DNA from: JACMLD01 sp044223995
Lineage (GTDB): Bacteria > Bacteroidota > Bacteroidia > Chitinophagales > Chitinophagaceae
NCBI GenBank assembly: GCA_044223995.1
Contig: JBGALE010000001.1
Span: forward strand, 930,001 to 994,000
DNA: 64,000 bases
Direction of reading: 5' to 3'
A program made the position numbers and the translations under genes. The notes under the pieces are model-generated. The model searched no databases, had not been told where the DNA came from, and saw nothing but the letters and a program-made list of their open reading frames with translations. Shown here piece by piece: positions 36,315-45,510 of the stretch (the stretch's first letter is position 1; each line of letters opens with the position of its first letter).

Positions 36315-37649
36315 ATGAAAACTCACATTTTACTGGTGATAGCGGCAATGATTATTTTCTCCTGTAAAAAATCCGGTACAGACCCTGCGCCTGTTCCGCC
36401 CGGAGGTGGGACAGATACAACTTCCGTGGTGCCGGTAGCTGATCCTGCTGTTGAAAACACTATGGGGTTTTTTCTCAACGACTGGCAGCCAAAAACATTC
36501 ATCACACCCCCGGTTAAAAATGTTACGCCTCCCTCTACAGCCACTGTGACGGTTACCATCGACGCCAGTTCCGTCATCACTAAAATACCCTTATCGGAAT
36601 TTGGTCACAACAGCGTATGGTGGATGGGCAAGCCCAGCAACCAGGCCCTGTCTGATATAAAAAATTTACATCCCCATATCATCCGCTTTCCCGGTGGCAA
36701 TGCCAGCAATAATTATTTCTGGAACAAAGCGCAGGATGTACTGCCAGCCGATGCACCGTCAACTTTAATGGACAGCAATGGAAATTTGTACACAGCAGGA
36801 TATAATTTTGGCAATTCCAACCACGACTGGGAATTTACCCTGCAGAATTATTACGATATGCTGGCCTTTACCGGCAACCAGGGCATCATTTCTGTTAACT
36901 ATGCGTATGCGCGCTACAGTACAGCAACCAACCCGGTTGCTTCGGCGGCGCACCTGGCTGCAGACTGGGTTCGTTATGACAATGGCCGTACACAATACTG
37001 GGAGATCGGTAATGAACATTATGGCGACTGGCAGGCGGGATACCGGATTGATCTTTCCAAAAACAAAGACGGACAACCGGAGTTTATTACCGGCGCCTTG
37101 TACGCGCAGCATGCGAAAGTGTTTATCGATTCCATGCAAAAAGCAGCCACAGAAATTGGAAAGAAAATTTATATCGGTGTCGTGATGTTTGAATCCGCCC
37201 CGCAATCATGGGAAACCAACACCATGCAAACATGGAACCAGGGATTGCTGACGAATATTGCCAATAAGGAAGATTTTTTTGTGGGACATAATTACATCAC
37301 GCCCTACGGACAGAATTCAGATGCTGCAACGGTATTCTCTTCTGCACTGGCAGCACCGGCCGACATGATGAATTTTATGAAGCAGGACATCATCAATAAA
37401 GGAGCAGTGGTAAAGCCCATTGCCTTTGATGAATGGAATATGTGGGCGCAGAACTCCCGGCAACAGGTATCCAACAGCAGTGGTGTGTTTGCGGTAATAG
37501 TACAGGGTGAATCGATCTACAATAAATTTGGTATGACAGCCCGCTGGGATTTGGTCAATGGCTGGAGCAATGGAAATGATCATGGATTGTTTAGCGGTGG
37601 TGATGAGCCAGGTATTGCCAAATGGAACCCGCGTCCTTCTTTTTATTAG
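36315..37649 (+). CDS. Lipoprotein glycoside hydrolase (clan GH-A, GH51-like), 3' frameshift
   Basis: 444 residues from the ATG at 36315. A lipoprotein signal peptide (IIFSC, Cys17) is followed by a Pro/Gly linker and a TIM-barrel with acid/base Glu234 in YWEIGNEHYG and nucleophile Glu373 in PIAFDEWNMW, the paired motifs of GH51/GH30-like arabinofuranosidases. It would act on plant or microbial polysaccharide at the cell surface. The frame stops at 37649, just after WNPRPSFY, but good coding sequence continues in another frame to 37900: one base appears to be missing near the T-run at 37640-37645. The C-terminal beta-domain is therefore split off. Confidence 0.75.
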   Translation: MKTHILLVIAAMIIFSCKKSGTDPAPVPPGGGTDTTSVVPVADPAVENTMGFFLNDWQPKTFITPPVKNVTPPSTATVTVTIDASSVITKIPLSEFGHNSVWWMGKPSNQALSDIKNLHPHIIRFPGGNASNNYFWNKAQDVLPADAPSTLMDSNGNLYTAGYNFGNSNHDWEFTLQNYYDMLAFTGNQGIISVNYAYARYSTATNPVASAAHLAADWVRYDNGRTQYWEIGNEHYGDWQAGYRIDLSKNKDGQPEFITGALYAQHAKVFIDSMQKAATEIGKKIYIGVVMFESAPQSWETNTMQTWNQGLLTNIANKEDFFVGHNYITPYGQNSDAATVFSSALAAPADMMNFMKQDIINKGAVVKPIAFDEWNMWAQNSRQQVSNSSGVFAVIVQGESIYNKFGMTARWDLVNGWSNGNDHGLFSGGDEPGIAKWNPRPSFY

Positions 37650-37900
37650 CACAAACAGTAGAAATAAAGAAAAAAAACCTTCGCTTTGGCGCGCGTTATT
37701 ACTGGTACAGCCTGGAAGGCGGTACCGACAATGGAGAGTTTTCCGGGAAAGTATTCGTAAACGGAAGCGGCCCTTCAGGAAATGCCGGTGGGCCGGCAGA
37801 TTATTTTACCATCAGTGCGAATACAGCGGCTGCCAGTGCAGGGGTAAAAGTGACGGTACCGGCCAGGGGCGCTGTGTTTGTAGTCATTGATAAAGGGTAA
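37622..37900 (+). pseudogene. Out-of-frame C-terminal part of the GH-A hydrolase
   Basis: This frame carries a beta-rich segment (YYWYSLEGGTDNGEFSG, then GVKVTVPARGAVFVVIDKG) typical of the C-terminal beta-sandwich of GH51/GH30-like enzymes. It has no convincing start or signal of its own. Restoring one base around 37640-37645 would join it to the upstream frame. Either a real mutation, a sequencing error or, less likely, recoding. Confidence 0.65.
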
Positions 37901-37981
37901 GAAGGCGCCGAAGGTTTTGTACATTGACTTTATATTGATTTATACATTCCATTTCGCGCATTTATATCAATCATACGCAAC

Positions 37982-39976
37982 ATGAATACCAAATACACAC
38001 TGCTGTTGGCAGTATTGCTTTCCTGTCAATTGATAGGCCTTGCACAAAAGAGCAAACAATTCCATGTATTATCACCTGACAGGAAGATCGATATATTGCT
38101 GGATATCGGTGACGGCACCCAATGGTCGGTCAGGCATGAAAATACTGTTGTTATAGCAGCATCACCGATGTCGCTGACGCTTGACAATGGTGAAGTGCTG
38201 GGCAACAAGGTAAAAATAGTATCGTCCAAAGCAGAACAGATCAATACAAGTTTCAATACACCCGTGTATAAAAAGAAAACTGTTGTAGATAATTACAATC
38301 AGCTCACTATTCATTGCAGCGGGGATTATGGCATTATTATCAGGGCCTATAACGATGGCGCTGCCTATCGTTTTTTTACAAAAAGAAAGGGAGAGATCAT
38401 TGTACAATCCGAACAGGCGAATTTTAATTTTGACAAAGATTATACAGCATTTATACCCTATGTGCGCGACCTGCGTGCCAAAGGAGATTTGTTTTCCACC
38501 AGCTTTGAAGCATTGTACGATGAAATCAATATTTCCCAATTCAGAAAAGATACACTGGCCTTTCTCCCTGTATTGGTAAACATTGGTGATAATAAAAAAG
38601 CCGTCATCACAGAAGCCGACCTCGAAGATTACCCGGGCATGTATATCAACGTCAATCCCACCAATCACCAATCATTACAGGGCGTATATGCCCCTTACCC
38701 GCTGGAAGAAAAGCAGGGCGGTTATAATATGCTCAATAATATGGTGGTAAAAAGGGCTAATTATATCGCTAAGGTGAATGGCAATAAAAATTTTCCCTGG
38801 CGGGTGCTGGTGATAAGCGATAATGATGCAGCGCTGGCCAATAATGATATGGTACAAAAGCTGGCATCGCCCTGCCGGCTCGCTGATATTTCATGGATAC
38901 AACCGGGCAAGGTAGCATGGGACTGGTGGAACGACTGGAATATTACCCATGTTGATTTTCGTGCGGGCATCAATACTGACACCTATAAATACTATATCGA
39001 TTTTGCAGCAGCCAATAAACTGGAATACATCGTTCTGGATGAAGGCTGGAGCAAAACGGATGATCTTATGAATATCTCTTCCAGGATCAATTTGGAAGAG
39101 ATAGTAAATTATGGAAAACAGAAAAACGTGGGCGTGATACTATGGGCCACCTGGTTTGCGGTAACACAAAAAATGGACGAAGCATTTGCAAAGTATTCCG
39201 CGATGGGGGTGAAGGGCTTTAAGATTGATTTTATGGATCGCGATGATGAGAAGCTGGTAGCTTCTTTATATCAAATAGCGCAGCATGCAGCCGATCATCA
39301 TTTGCTGGTGGATCTGCATGGCATGTATAAACCCACCGGTTTGCAAAGAACCTTTCCGAACCTTATCAATTTTGAAGGGGTGAAGGGAATGGAAAATGTG
39401 AAGTGGACACCTGCTGATGATGTACCGCGTTATGATGTGACCATTCCATTTATCCGGATGCTGGCGGGCCCGATGGATTATACACCAGGCGCTATGCGCA
39501 ATGCAACCCGTTCGGGTTTTCGCCCCAGCAATTCATTGCCCATGAGCCAGGGCACCCGTTGTCATCAACTGGCCATGTATATTGTATTTGAGGCGCCACT
39601 GCAAATGCTGGCCGATAACCCAACGGTATATATGAAAGAACAGGAGTGTACTAATTTCATAGCAGGCATTCCCACAGTATATGATGAAACGGTGGCATTG
39701 ACGGGCAAAGTAGGAGAGTATGTAGCCATTGCCAGGAAGAAAGACAATATTTGGTATACAGGTGCTATGACAAACTGGACGCCAAGGGATATTACCATTG
39801 ATTGTTCTTTTTTGGGAGAAGGGAACTATGAAGCAGAAATATTCAGGGATGGTATCAATGCCGACCGGGATGCCACGGATTATAAAAGGGAGACTATAGC
39901 ACTGGATGCTGCACAAAAATTAACCATTCACCTCGCACCCGGTGGTGGTATGGCGATGCGTATTATAAAAAAGTAG
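37982..39976 (+). CDS. GH97-family alpha-galactosidase/glucosidase
   Basis: 664 residues with a signal peptide (MNTKYTLLLAVLLSCQLIGLAQ). The N-terminal beta-sandwich (about 25-290), central TIM barrel (about 300-570) and C-terminal beta domain fit family GH97. In the barrel GFKIDFMDRDD places Asp416 and LINFEGVKGMEN places Glu465 where the retaining GH97 enzymes (BtGH97b type) carry their nucleophile and acid/base; inverting SusB-type enzymes use glutamates instead. A retaining alpha-galactosidase is thus favoured. It is 81 bases downstream of the GH-A gene and probably part of the same glycan-use unit. Confidence 0.87.
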   Translation: MNTKYTLLLAVLLSCQLIGLAQKSKQFHVLSPDRKIDILLDIGDGTQWSVRHENTVVIAASPMSLTLDNGEVLGNKVKIVSSKAEQINTSFNTPVYKKKTVVDNYNQLTIHCSGDYGIIIRAYNDGAAYRFFTKRKGEIIVQSEQANFNFDKDYTAFIPYVRDLRAKGDLFSTSFEALYDEINISQFRKDTLAFLPVLVNIGDNKKAVITEADLEDYPGMYINVNPTNHQSLQGVYAPYPLEEKQGGYNMLNNMVVKRANYIAKVNGNKNFPWRVLVISDNDAALANNDMVQKLASPCRLADISWIQPGKVAWDWWNDWNITHVDFRAGINTDTYKYYIDFAAANKLEYIVLDEGWSKTDDLMNISSRINLEEIVNYGKQKNVGVILWATWFAVTQKMDEAFAKYSAMGVKGFKIDFMDRDDEKLVASLYQIAQHAADHHLLVDLHGMYKPTGLQRTFPNLINFEGVKGMENVKWTPADDVPRYDVTIPFIRMLAGPMDYTPGAMRNATRSGFRPSNSLPMSQGTRCHQLAMYIVFEAPLQMLADNPTVYMKEQECTNFIAGIPTVYDETVALTGKVGEYVAIARKKDNIWYTGAMTNWTPRDITIDCSFLGEGNYEAEIFRDGINADRDATDYKRETIALDAAQKLTIHLAPGGGMAMRIIKK

Positions 39977-40018
39977 CGTTCATGTAATCAAATATATTTG
40001 TGAAAACCAACCAGTAGT

Positions 40019-40411
40019 ATGGACACCAGCACTCATCCCCGCATTAAAAAAATGAGCCTGCAATTGCTGGTAGCAGATATGGAACGCTCTGTAGATTTTT
40101 ATACAAAGCTATTGGGATTTAATATAGACTTTCAGTACGATGATTTTTACACAGGTATTATTAAAGATGGATCTTCCATTCATTTGAAGACGGGCTGTTC
40201 GTCCGTTGAGGAGCGCGCCAATAAAAGACAAAACAATGACCTTGATATTATCTTTTCGATACATGACATTGAAGAGTTGTACCAGGAATTGCTCAGCAAA
40301 TCTGTTGACATCATCCAGCCATTGAGGGAAATGCCTTACGGAAAGGAGTTTTATATCGCTGACCCGGATGGATATATCATTGGGTATATACAGGAACCTT
40401 ACAACAGATGA
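40019..40411 (+). CDS. VOC (glyoxalase/bleomycin-resistance) fold protein
   Basis: 130 residues with the beta-alpha-beta-beta-beta repeat of the vicinal oxygen chelate fold: LQLLVADMERSVDFYTKLLGF at the start and DPDGYIIGYIQEP at the end. Substrate unknown. TATATTTG at 39993-40000 may be its -7 promoter element. A shrunken relative of the gene is present at 44559-44648. Confidence 0.78.
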   Translation: MDTSTHPRIKKMSLQLLVADMERSVDFYTKLLGFNIDFQYDDFYTGIIKDGSSIHLKTGCSSVEERANKRQNNDLDIIFSIHDIEELYQELLSKSVDIIQPLREMPYGKEFYIADPDGYIIGYIQEPYNR

Positions 40412-40463
40412 CATCTTTGTCATGCACTTTTAATAACAATACATCCCTGTTTGGTCATCAATC

Positions 40464-41822
40464 TTATATTTTTTTACCTCCTGTTGCCTGCATTTCCAGT
40501 GTATAGAACTGTTCCCCAAATGCAATACTAAATGTGGTTCCGCTATTGACAACAGATTGCACCCCCATCTGCAAGCCATAATGCTGGGCAATCGTTTTTA
40601 CAATATAAAGCCCCAGTCCATAACTTTCTTCTGCGCTCTTCCCGCTTTTCTTAAACCGGTCAAAAATATGCGCCAACTCATTGTCGGGTATGCCAACACC
40701 CGTATCTTTTATATACAAAACATATTCTCCTGCGGCACTAAATCCATCGGTAATCACGATACTGCCCGCATCCTTATTGTACCGGATGGCATTGTTGACC
40801 AGGTTGTAGATAAGTTGAAAAAGCAACTCATGGTTGATGTTGCGCATGATCACTTTATCGTTTATATCCAGCGTTAATCGTATATCCCTGGCTTCCAGCC
40901 GTGGACCAAGCTCTTCCACCATTTCATCCATAATCACAGGTATTTGTACATTTCCGGAACTGAGGTATTGATCGTTTTCAATGCGCGAAATAAACAGCAG
41001 TGATTGTACAATTTTCTTTAGCCGGTTCAATGTTTTCATCATACCTGCTACTTTGCGTTGTAGTTCTTCATCTGCTTCAGCACTGATCATGAGATTCTCC
41101 ATATTTGTTTGCAGGATACTCATGGGCGTCATCAGTTCGTGTGAAGCATTGGAAGTAAATTCACGTTCCTTGTCAAAGGCTTCTTTGATCTTCCCCATCA
41201 GGTCAATGAGCGACTGATCCAGGTATTTAAAATCACTGGTACTGGTGCGGATAGGTACCAAATGCTCCTTGAAGGGGAATTTCCGGTGCAGGAGTTTTGT
41301 TTTAATAATTACACCCAGCGGCCGGATAAAGTAATTGGTAAAGATAAGGTCGATGATAACCGTGATGGCAATCAGCCCAATCAGTAAATATAAAGTGAAC
41401 TGCTGCAGTAAATGATTGTATTGATTGATAGAAGCTACCGTTTTTCCGATTTCAAGGGTATATTTTTTTTCTTTAAAATCGAAAGTATGGATAAGCACCC
41501 TGTAGCTGATGGTATCGCCTTCTATGATCCGCTGCGATGTTTCAATGGTATCAATGGCCTTTACACCGGGCGATAGCACCAGTGAAATATATTCTTCCTT
41601 CAGCATGGTATAGCTGCCATAACTGGAGTCGCCTTCAAAATAATAGTCGATACCATTTTTGCTGATGATATCCAATACTTTTTTTCGCTGCTCACCAAGA
41701 TTGTAGTTGGTGTAGCGGGATGCGATATTGGTAACCAGCGACGGCAACAACAACACAAACAATACCACTACCGCCAGTTTTGAAATGGTGACCAGCAAGG
41801 TCAGTTTGGTCAGCAACCTCAT
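40464..41822 (-). CDS. Membrane sensor histidine kinase
   Basis: 452 residues from the ATG at 41822. Two membrane segments (about 4-28 and 140-165) flank a periplasmic sensor of about 110 residues. The cytoplasmic part has the HisKA box NASHELMTPM (His228), the N box LIYNLVNNAIRYN and the ATP-lid motifs DTGVGIP and YGLGLYIVKTI. It should phosphorylate the adjacent response regulator, whose TGA it overlaps by four bases. Confidence 0.92.
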   Translation of the reverse strand: MRLLTKLTLLVTISKLAVVVLFVLLLPSLVTNIASRYTNYNLGEQRKKVLDIISKNGIDYYFEGDSSYGSYTMLKEEYISLVLSPGVKAIDTIETSQRIIEGDTISYRVLIHTFDFKEKKYTLEIGKTVASINQYNHLLQQFTLYLLIGLIAITVIIDLIFTNYFIRPLGVIIKTKLLHRKFPFKEHLVPIRTSTSDFKYLDQSLIDLMGKIKEAFDKEREFTSNASHELMTPMSILQTNMENLMISAEADEELQRKVAGMMKTLNRLKKIVQSLLFISRIENDQYLSSGNVQIPVIMDEMVEELGPRLEARDIRLTLDINDKVIMRNINHELLFQLIYNLVNNAIRYNKDAGSIVITDGFSAAGEYVLYIKDTGVGIPDNELAHIFDRFKKSGKSAEESYGLGLYIVKTIAQHYGLQMGVQSVVNSGTTFSIAFGEQFYTLEMQATGGKKI

Positions 41823-42499
41823 AGATGCGTTTTTATTTTGTAACCTACCCCTCTTATCGTCTGCAACCAATCCACCGAAGCATATTGCAGTAATTTTTTT
41901 CGGATATTTTTAATATGCACGTCAATAAAATTGGAATCGTAATCGTCGTCAGCAAAGTTACCCCAGATATGATCGCTGAGTTGTAGCCTTGTCAGCGGCC
42001 TGTTCTGGTGCAGGAGCAAATAATGAAGGAGATCAAATTCCTTGCGGGACAGCGTAATTTCCTGCCCTTCGAAACAAACGATTCTTTTTTGAATATCCAC
42101 TTCAAATTCGCCGATGGGTATGATGGAATCCTTTAAACCCGATTTTCTCCTGGAAATGGCCATCATCCTGGCCTGGAGTTCCAGTAAAGAAAAAGGCTTG
42201 GGCAGGTAGTCATCAGCACCGAGGTCAAGGCCTTTTATGCGGTCATCCAGGTCGCCGCGTGCGGTCAGTATAATATAGGATGCCTGCGGGCAAATGGACT
42301 TTGCTTCTTTTAGTACCTGCAAGCCATCCATGTCGGGCAGGCCGAGATCGATCAGTACAAAATCATAGGCATTGTTTTCCATCATGGTCCTGGCCTGTTT
42401 GCCATCGGGTACATGATCGCACTGATAACTCGCTTTTTCTAAAAAAGAAACCATCTCTTTTGCCATTTTTTTCTCATCTTCTACGATAAGTACTTTCAT
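41819..42499 (-). CDS. OmpR-family response regulator
   Basis: 226 residues from the ATG at 42499 (a TTG nine bases upstream is less likely). Receiver domain with acidic pocket VEDEKK and phospho-acceptor Asp51 (FVLIDLGLPDMDG), Thr/Lys switch region with LTARG and LPKPF, then a winged-helix DNA-binding domain (about 130-226, with LSRKEFDLLHYLL and DVHIKNIRKKL). It starts six bases after the stop of an outer-membrane-like protein gene and is coupled to the kinase, so the three are likely co-transcribed. Confidence 0.93.
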   Translation of the reverse strand: MKVLIVEDEKKMAKEMVSFLEKASYQCDHVPDGKQARTMMENNAYDFVLIDLGLPDMDGLQVLKEAKSICPQASYIILTARGDLDDRIKGLDLGADDYLPKPFSLLELQARMMAISRRKSGLKDSIIPIGEFEVDIQKRIVCFEGQEITLSRKEFDLLHYLLLHQNRPLTRLQLSDHIWGNFADDDYDSNFIDVHIKNIRKKLLQYASVDWLQTIRGVGYKIKTHL

Positions 42500-42504
42500 A
42501 TTGG

Positions 42505-43377
42505 TCAAAACTGGTAATAAAAACTACAGGTAAAGAATGAGTTGACTTTCCCGGGCCCGGCTTCAGCATGGTTGCTCAGCATCGAAAACTGGGCACTGGC
42601 TTCCACCATATAATGCGCTCGGGTATAATCCAGCGGCATCTTGACATTATAGGATAATATATTGAATGCCGTAATGGTTTTTGTAAAACTGCTGTTGCCG
42701 GCACCTTGCCCGGGAGGAGGCTGAAAAATAATTCCGAGCAGGCTATCTGTCAGTTTCTTTTCCGTGATATATGTCTGGTAATATTTTTGTGTTCCACCCA
42801 CCACACTGAATGCCGGTGTAATTGACACCACATCCTTTTTGCTGATGCTGCCGAGGGTGACCTGTTTGCTGATGCCTCCGGTGGTAAACACGTCCGCATT
42901 GTTGCCAAAGGCATAATCGGCGCTGATAAATGGTTTTATCCAGGCATCGTAACTTAATGACACACTCGCATTGTCTGGGTTACCCGCCTGTAAAAAAGGC
43001 GAATGTCCCGGGTAAAACGTATGCGAATAGCTAATGTCTGCGGAAAGTTTTTTGCTTAATTTGAAATCAATACCTGCACCTACATTTTCTGCGGATGCAA
43101 TGCTGCCGCCTTTTTCATTGATAAGTTTATAGGCCAGTGCCGTTATATACAACCCCGATTTGTGCCTGTAGGAAGCAGCCACTGCTGCATAGGGTAATTT
43201 TTGTAAAGCTGCCTGCCCGTAATAATCTGCATTGATACTATACACAGCGCCTATTGTTAAAGTAGAGCGGGCTGTGTTGCTGTCTGCAATGGCTGTGTTG
43301 TTTGAAAGACTGTCTGATTGTGCAAAACAACCAAAGCCGGACAACACAGATACGGTGGTAAATATGATAAGCTTCAT
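42505..43377 (-). CDS. Secreted protein, probable outer-membrane beta-barrel
   Basis: 290 residues with a signal peptide (MKLIIFTTVSVLSGFGCFAQ). The mature part shows repeated alternating strands (for example ISADISYSHTFYP, ASVSLSYDAWIKP) and ends in a short strand with a terminal aromatic (FFTCSFYYQF), as in outer-membrane barrels. No family recognised. It lies directly upstream of the two-component genes and may be co-expressed with, or sensed by, that system. Confidence 0.6.
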   Translation of the reverse strand: MKLIIFTTVSVLSGFGCFAQSDSLSNNTAIADSNTARSTLTIGAVYSINADYYGQAALQKLPYAAVAASYRHKSGLYITALAYKLINEKGGSIASAENVGAGIDFKLSKKLSADISYSHTFYPGHSPFLQAGNPDNASVSLSYDAWIKPFISADYAFGNNADVFTTGGISKQVTLGSISKKDVVSITPAFSVVGGTQKYYQTYITEKKLTDSLLGIIFQPPPGQGAGNSSFTKTITAFNILSYNVKMPLDYTRAHYMVEASAQFSMLSNHAEAGPGKVNSFFTCSFYYQF

Positions 43378-43391
43378 GGGTATTAATTAGA

Positions 43392-43721
43392 TTAGTTGAT
43401 TTTAATAACTGGTTTGATGATTTTTGGCTTGATTATTTTAATCGGTTTTACATTCAGGGTTACCGGTATTGCCACAGGCGCTGCCTGTTTTTTCGATTTG
43501 GGGACTTCCTTAATGGTTGATACGCTGGATGTGCTGTCTTTTTTTACCTGCGGTGCTGTTTTAATGGGCGGTAATGTATCATGAAGGGGCAATACAAACT
43601 GGTGCCATGGATTCACGCGTACGATTATTGTTGGGCCACCACCATTTGCAAATCCCGTTACCGACGATGCCAGCGCGATGGCCATCAATGCTAGTTGCCT
43701 GAAGTTGTATTGTCTTTTCAT
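43392..43721 (-). CDS. Small secreted Lys/Pro/Ile-rich protein
   Basis: 109 residues with a signal peptide (QLALMAIALASSVTGFA) and a C-terminal half of short repeats such as KPIKIIKPKIIKPVIKI. Probably periplasmic or envelope-attached. Function unknown. It lies 14 bases upstream of the barrel-like gene, in the same direction, so it probably belongs to the same transcript. Confidence 0.6.
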   Translation of the reverse strand: MKRQYNFRQLALMAIALASSVTGFANGGGPTIIVRVNPWHQFVLPLHDTLPPIKTAPQVKKDSTSSVSTIKEVPKSKKQAAPVAIPVTLNVKPIKIIKPKIIKPVIKIN

Positions 43722-43777
43722 TGTTTAAAAGAACAGGTTTTTTGCCTTTTCAGGAAAAAACCTGTTGTTGTTTTGAA

Positions 43778-44347
43778 TTATTTAATCCTGATGGCCGATC
43801 CCGCTGCAATTTGCGATTTTACTTTTATCGTCTTTGGCTGGGGTTTTAGTGATGTTACTTTTGCAGCGGTCTTTGTACCTGTTGATTTCACTGCTGATAC
43901 TGCACTTTTTTCTTCTTTCACCGCTGCATTGGCTGTTTTCTTTCCCTTGTCCTTAACATCCTTCGTATCCACATTCGCACTGGCACTGGCATCAGTTGAA
44001 GACTGTCCATTTAGAGACGCATCTTTGCCTGAATTATTGTCCTGAACGCCGGTACTGGTTTTTACACCTGCTTTTGCGTCGGCCGATGCATTGCTGTTTT
44101 CGTCTGCTGACTTTTTAACAACTTTTACATCTTCCCGGGATTTCTTTTCGATCTCCTTTTTTTCTTTGTTGGCCGCGTCTACTCCCTTTTTTGTTCCCTG
44201 TTCAGCCTTGTCGGCTGTTTTGCTGACTGCGTCTGTTTTTACGGTAGCCTGTGCTTTGGCGTTTGCATCCGTGTTGGCTGAAGTTTGCTGGGCAAATGTT
44301 GCATTGGTCAATACAATGGCTGTTGCAAATAGAATGATAGTTTTCAT
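43778..44347 (-). CDS. Secreted Ala/Lys/Asp-rich low-complexity protein
   Basis: 189 residues with a signal peptide (MKTIILFATAIVLTNATFA). The mature chain is made almost wholly of Ala, Lys, Asp, Ser, Thr and Val with few aromatics (for example VDAANKEKKEIEKKSRED), so it is likely disordered or helical, and ends in a more ordinary basic segment. No family recognised. First gene of the run leading to the two-component system. Confidence 0.6.
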   Translation of the reverse strand: MKTIILFATAIVLTNATFAQQTSANTDANAKAQATVKTDAVSKTADKAEQGTKKGVDAANKEKKEIEKKSREDVKVVKKSADENSNASADAKAGVKTSTGVQDNNSGKDASLNGQSSTDASASANVDTKDVKDKGKKTANAAVKEEKSAVSAVKSTGTKTAAKVTSLKPQPKTIKVKSQIAAGSAIRIK

Positions 44348-44558
44348 AACGTGTTTTTTTTTATTTAAAAATGATTACAGGAACAAACGTATAGCCCCAA
44401 CATGAAGAAAAAATGAAAACTGAAAAAATAGTGTTGATTGAGCTGTGGTTAACGGGTAAAAGAAAAGAAGAGATGCTGATAATGAGCAAATTATAAGAGT
44501 ATTATTCTTTTGCAGGGATGGCGCCAAAGGCAGGGCATTTTACAATATTATAGTATAG

Positions 44559-44648
44559 GTGCAGTTGTTAGTGGCCATACCTGCTGTAAAAGTTATTTAT
44601 AGCACCGTCCCGGATGGCTATATTATTGCATTTACGCAGGAAGTATAG
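44559..44648 (+). pseudogene. Collapsed remnant of a VOC-fold gene
   Basis: A short frame reads VQLLVAIPAVKVIYST directly followed by VPDGYIIAFTQEV and a stop. The first part resembles the N-terminus and the second the C-terminus of the VOC protein at 40019-40411 (LQLLVADMERSVDFYT and DPDGYIIGYIQE). The middle of the domain is missing, as if removed by an internal deletion. The rest of the gap 44348-44781 shows nothing I can support. Confidence 0.5.
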
Positions 44649-44781
44649 AACCGGCAAAATATATTAATGGAATATCGATTAGAAAGTAAGAACTCCCGGC
44701 TACTTTTCGGCCTTTAGGATTTTCCAACTTGTAAGTTTATTTTTTGAGCGTAGCAGCATATATTTATATACAACCTTGACC

Positions 44782-45510
44782 ATGAAAATCCTTGCCATTA
44801 CGATAATTATCACACTCTTTTCCCTGAATTGCTGTTGTCAGCAAAGAGATACTACCAGGATATATGTGTTTTCCAACCCAGGAGATAGCTGGAGACTTTC
44901 AGTAAAGAATAATACATCGTTTACGTTATCGGTTGATGATTTGTTGCCGCGTGGGAGGAATGATGAAAAAGGCAACTGTATGATGGATGATAGTACCATT
45001 CAATTTATATGCGATACTTCAAAACTTAATAATAAAAATCTGACGCGTGATGTATTGAGAAAATACTCAAATATTCCCTTTATACTTTGCGGCGATAAGT
45101 TTCCCCGGCAGGGTAATTTTTTTATACCCCGTATGCTTTCTTATTTCGATGAGACGAAAACAGTAATACCAGCGGGTATGTATGCAACATTTGCTACGGG
45201 CGAAGGCTTTGGGGGTAGTGTTTACCTGGAGTTAAGGAAAGATAGTACTTATCAATTTTCAGAAGTCTCTTGTATAAGCGGATTTAAAGAAAAAGGAGTA
45301 TGGACATTGGACAATGGAATACTCAGCTTACACCGAAAGGACGGCAAATGGTCCATGCTGGATTGGTTCACCAATGGGGGGAAGCTGTATGTGACGGAAA
45401 ATTTCCTATTGGGAAAAAAGATGAAGAAGACCAGATCAAAGACGGGTAAGAAAATAGTAACTGAATACTATTACTATTTGTCCAAGGAACCTAATTATGT
45501 AAACGAGTAG
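44782..45510 (+). CDS. Uncharacterised secreted protein
   Basis: 242 residues from the ATG at 44782 (a TTG six bases upstream is less likely). A hydrophobic N-terminus (ILAITIIITLFSLNCCC) is a signal peptide, perhaps of a lipoprotein. The remainder has beta-rich segments including GVWTLDNGILSLHRKDGKW, a pattern common in small secreted beta proteins. No family recognised. Its stop is directly followed by the next frame. Confidence 0.6.
   Translation: MKILAITIIITLFSLNCCCQQRDTTRIYVFSNPGDSWRLSVKNNTSFTLSVDDLLPRGRNDEKGNCMMDDSTIQFICDTSKLNNKNLTRDVLRKYSNIPFILCGDKFPRQGNFFIPRMLSYFDETKTVIPAGMYATFATGEGFGGSVYLELRKDSTYQFSEVSCISGFKEKGVWTLDNGILSLHRKDGKWSMLDWFTNGGKLYVTENFLLGKKMKKTRSKTGKKIVTEYYYYLSKEPNYVNE

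Noticed and set aside
37635..37650. Programmed -1 frameshift in the GH-A hydrolase
   Set aside because: The T5 context is not a convincing slippery heptamer in the zero frame and no downstream stem was seen; a plain one-base loss is simpler.
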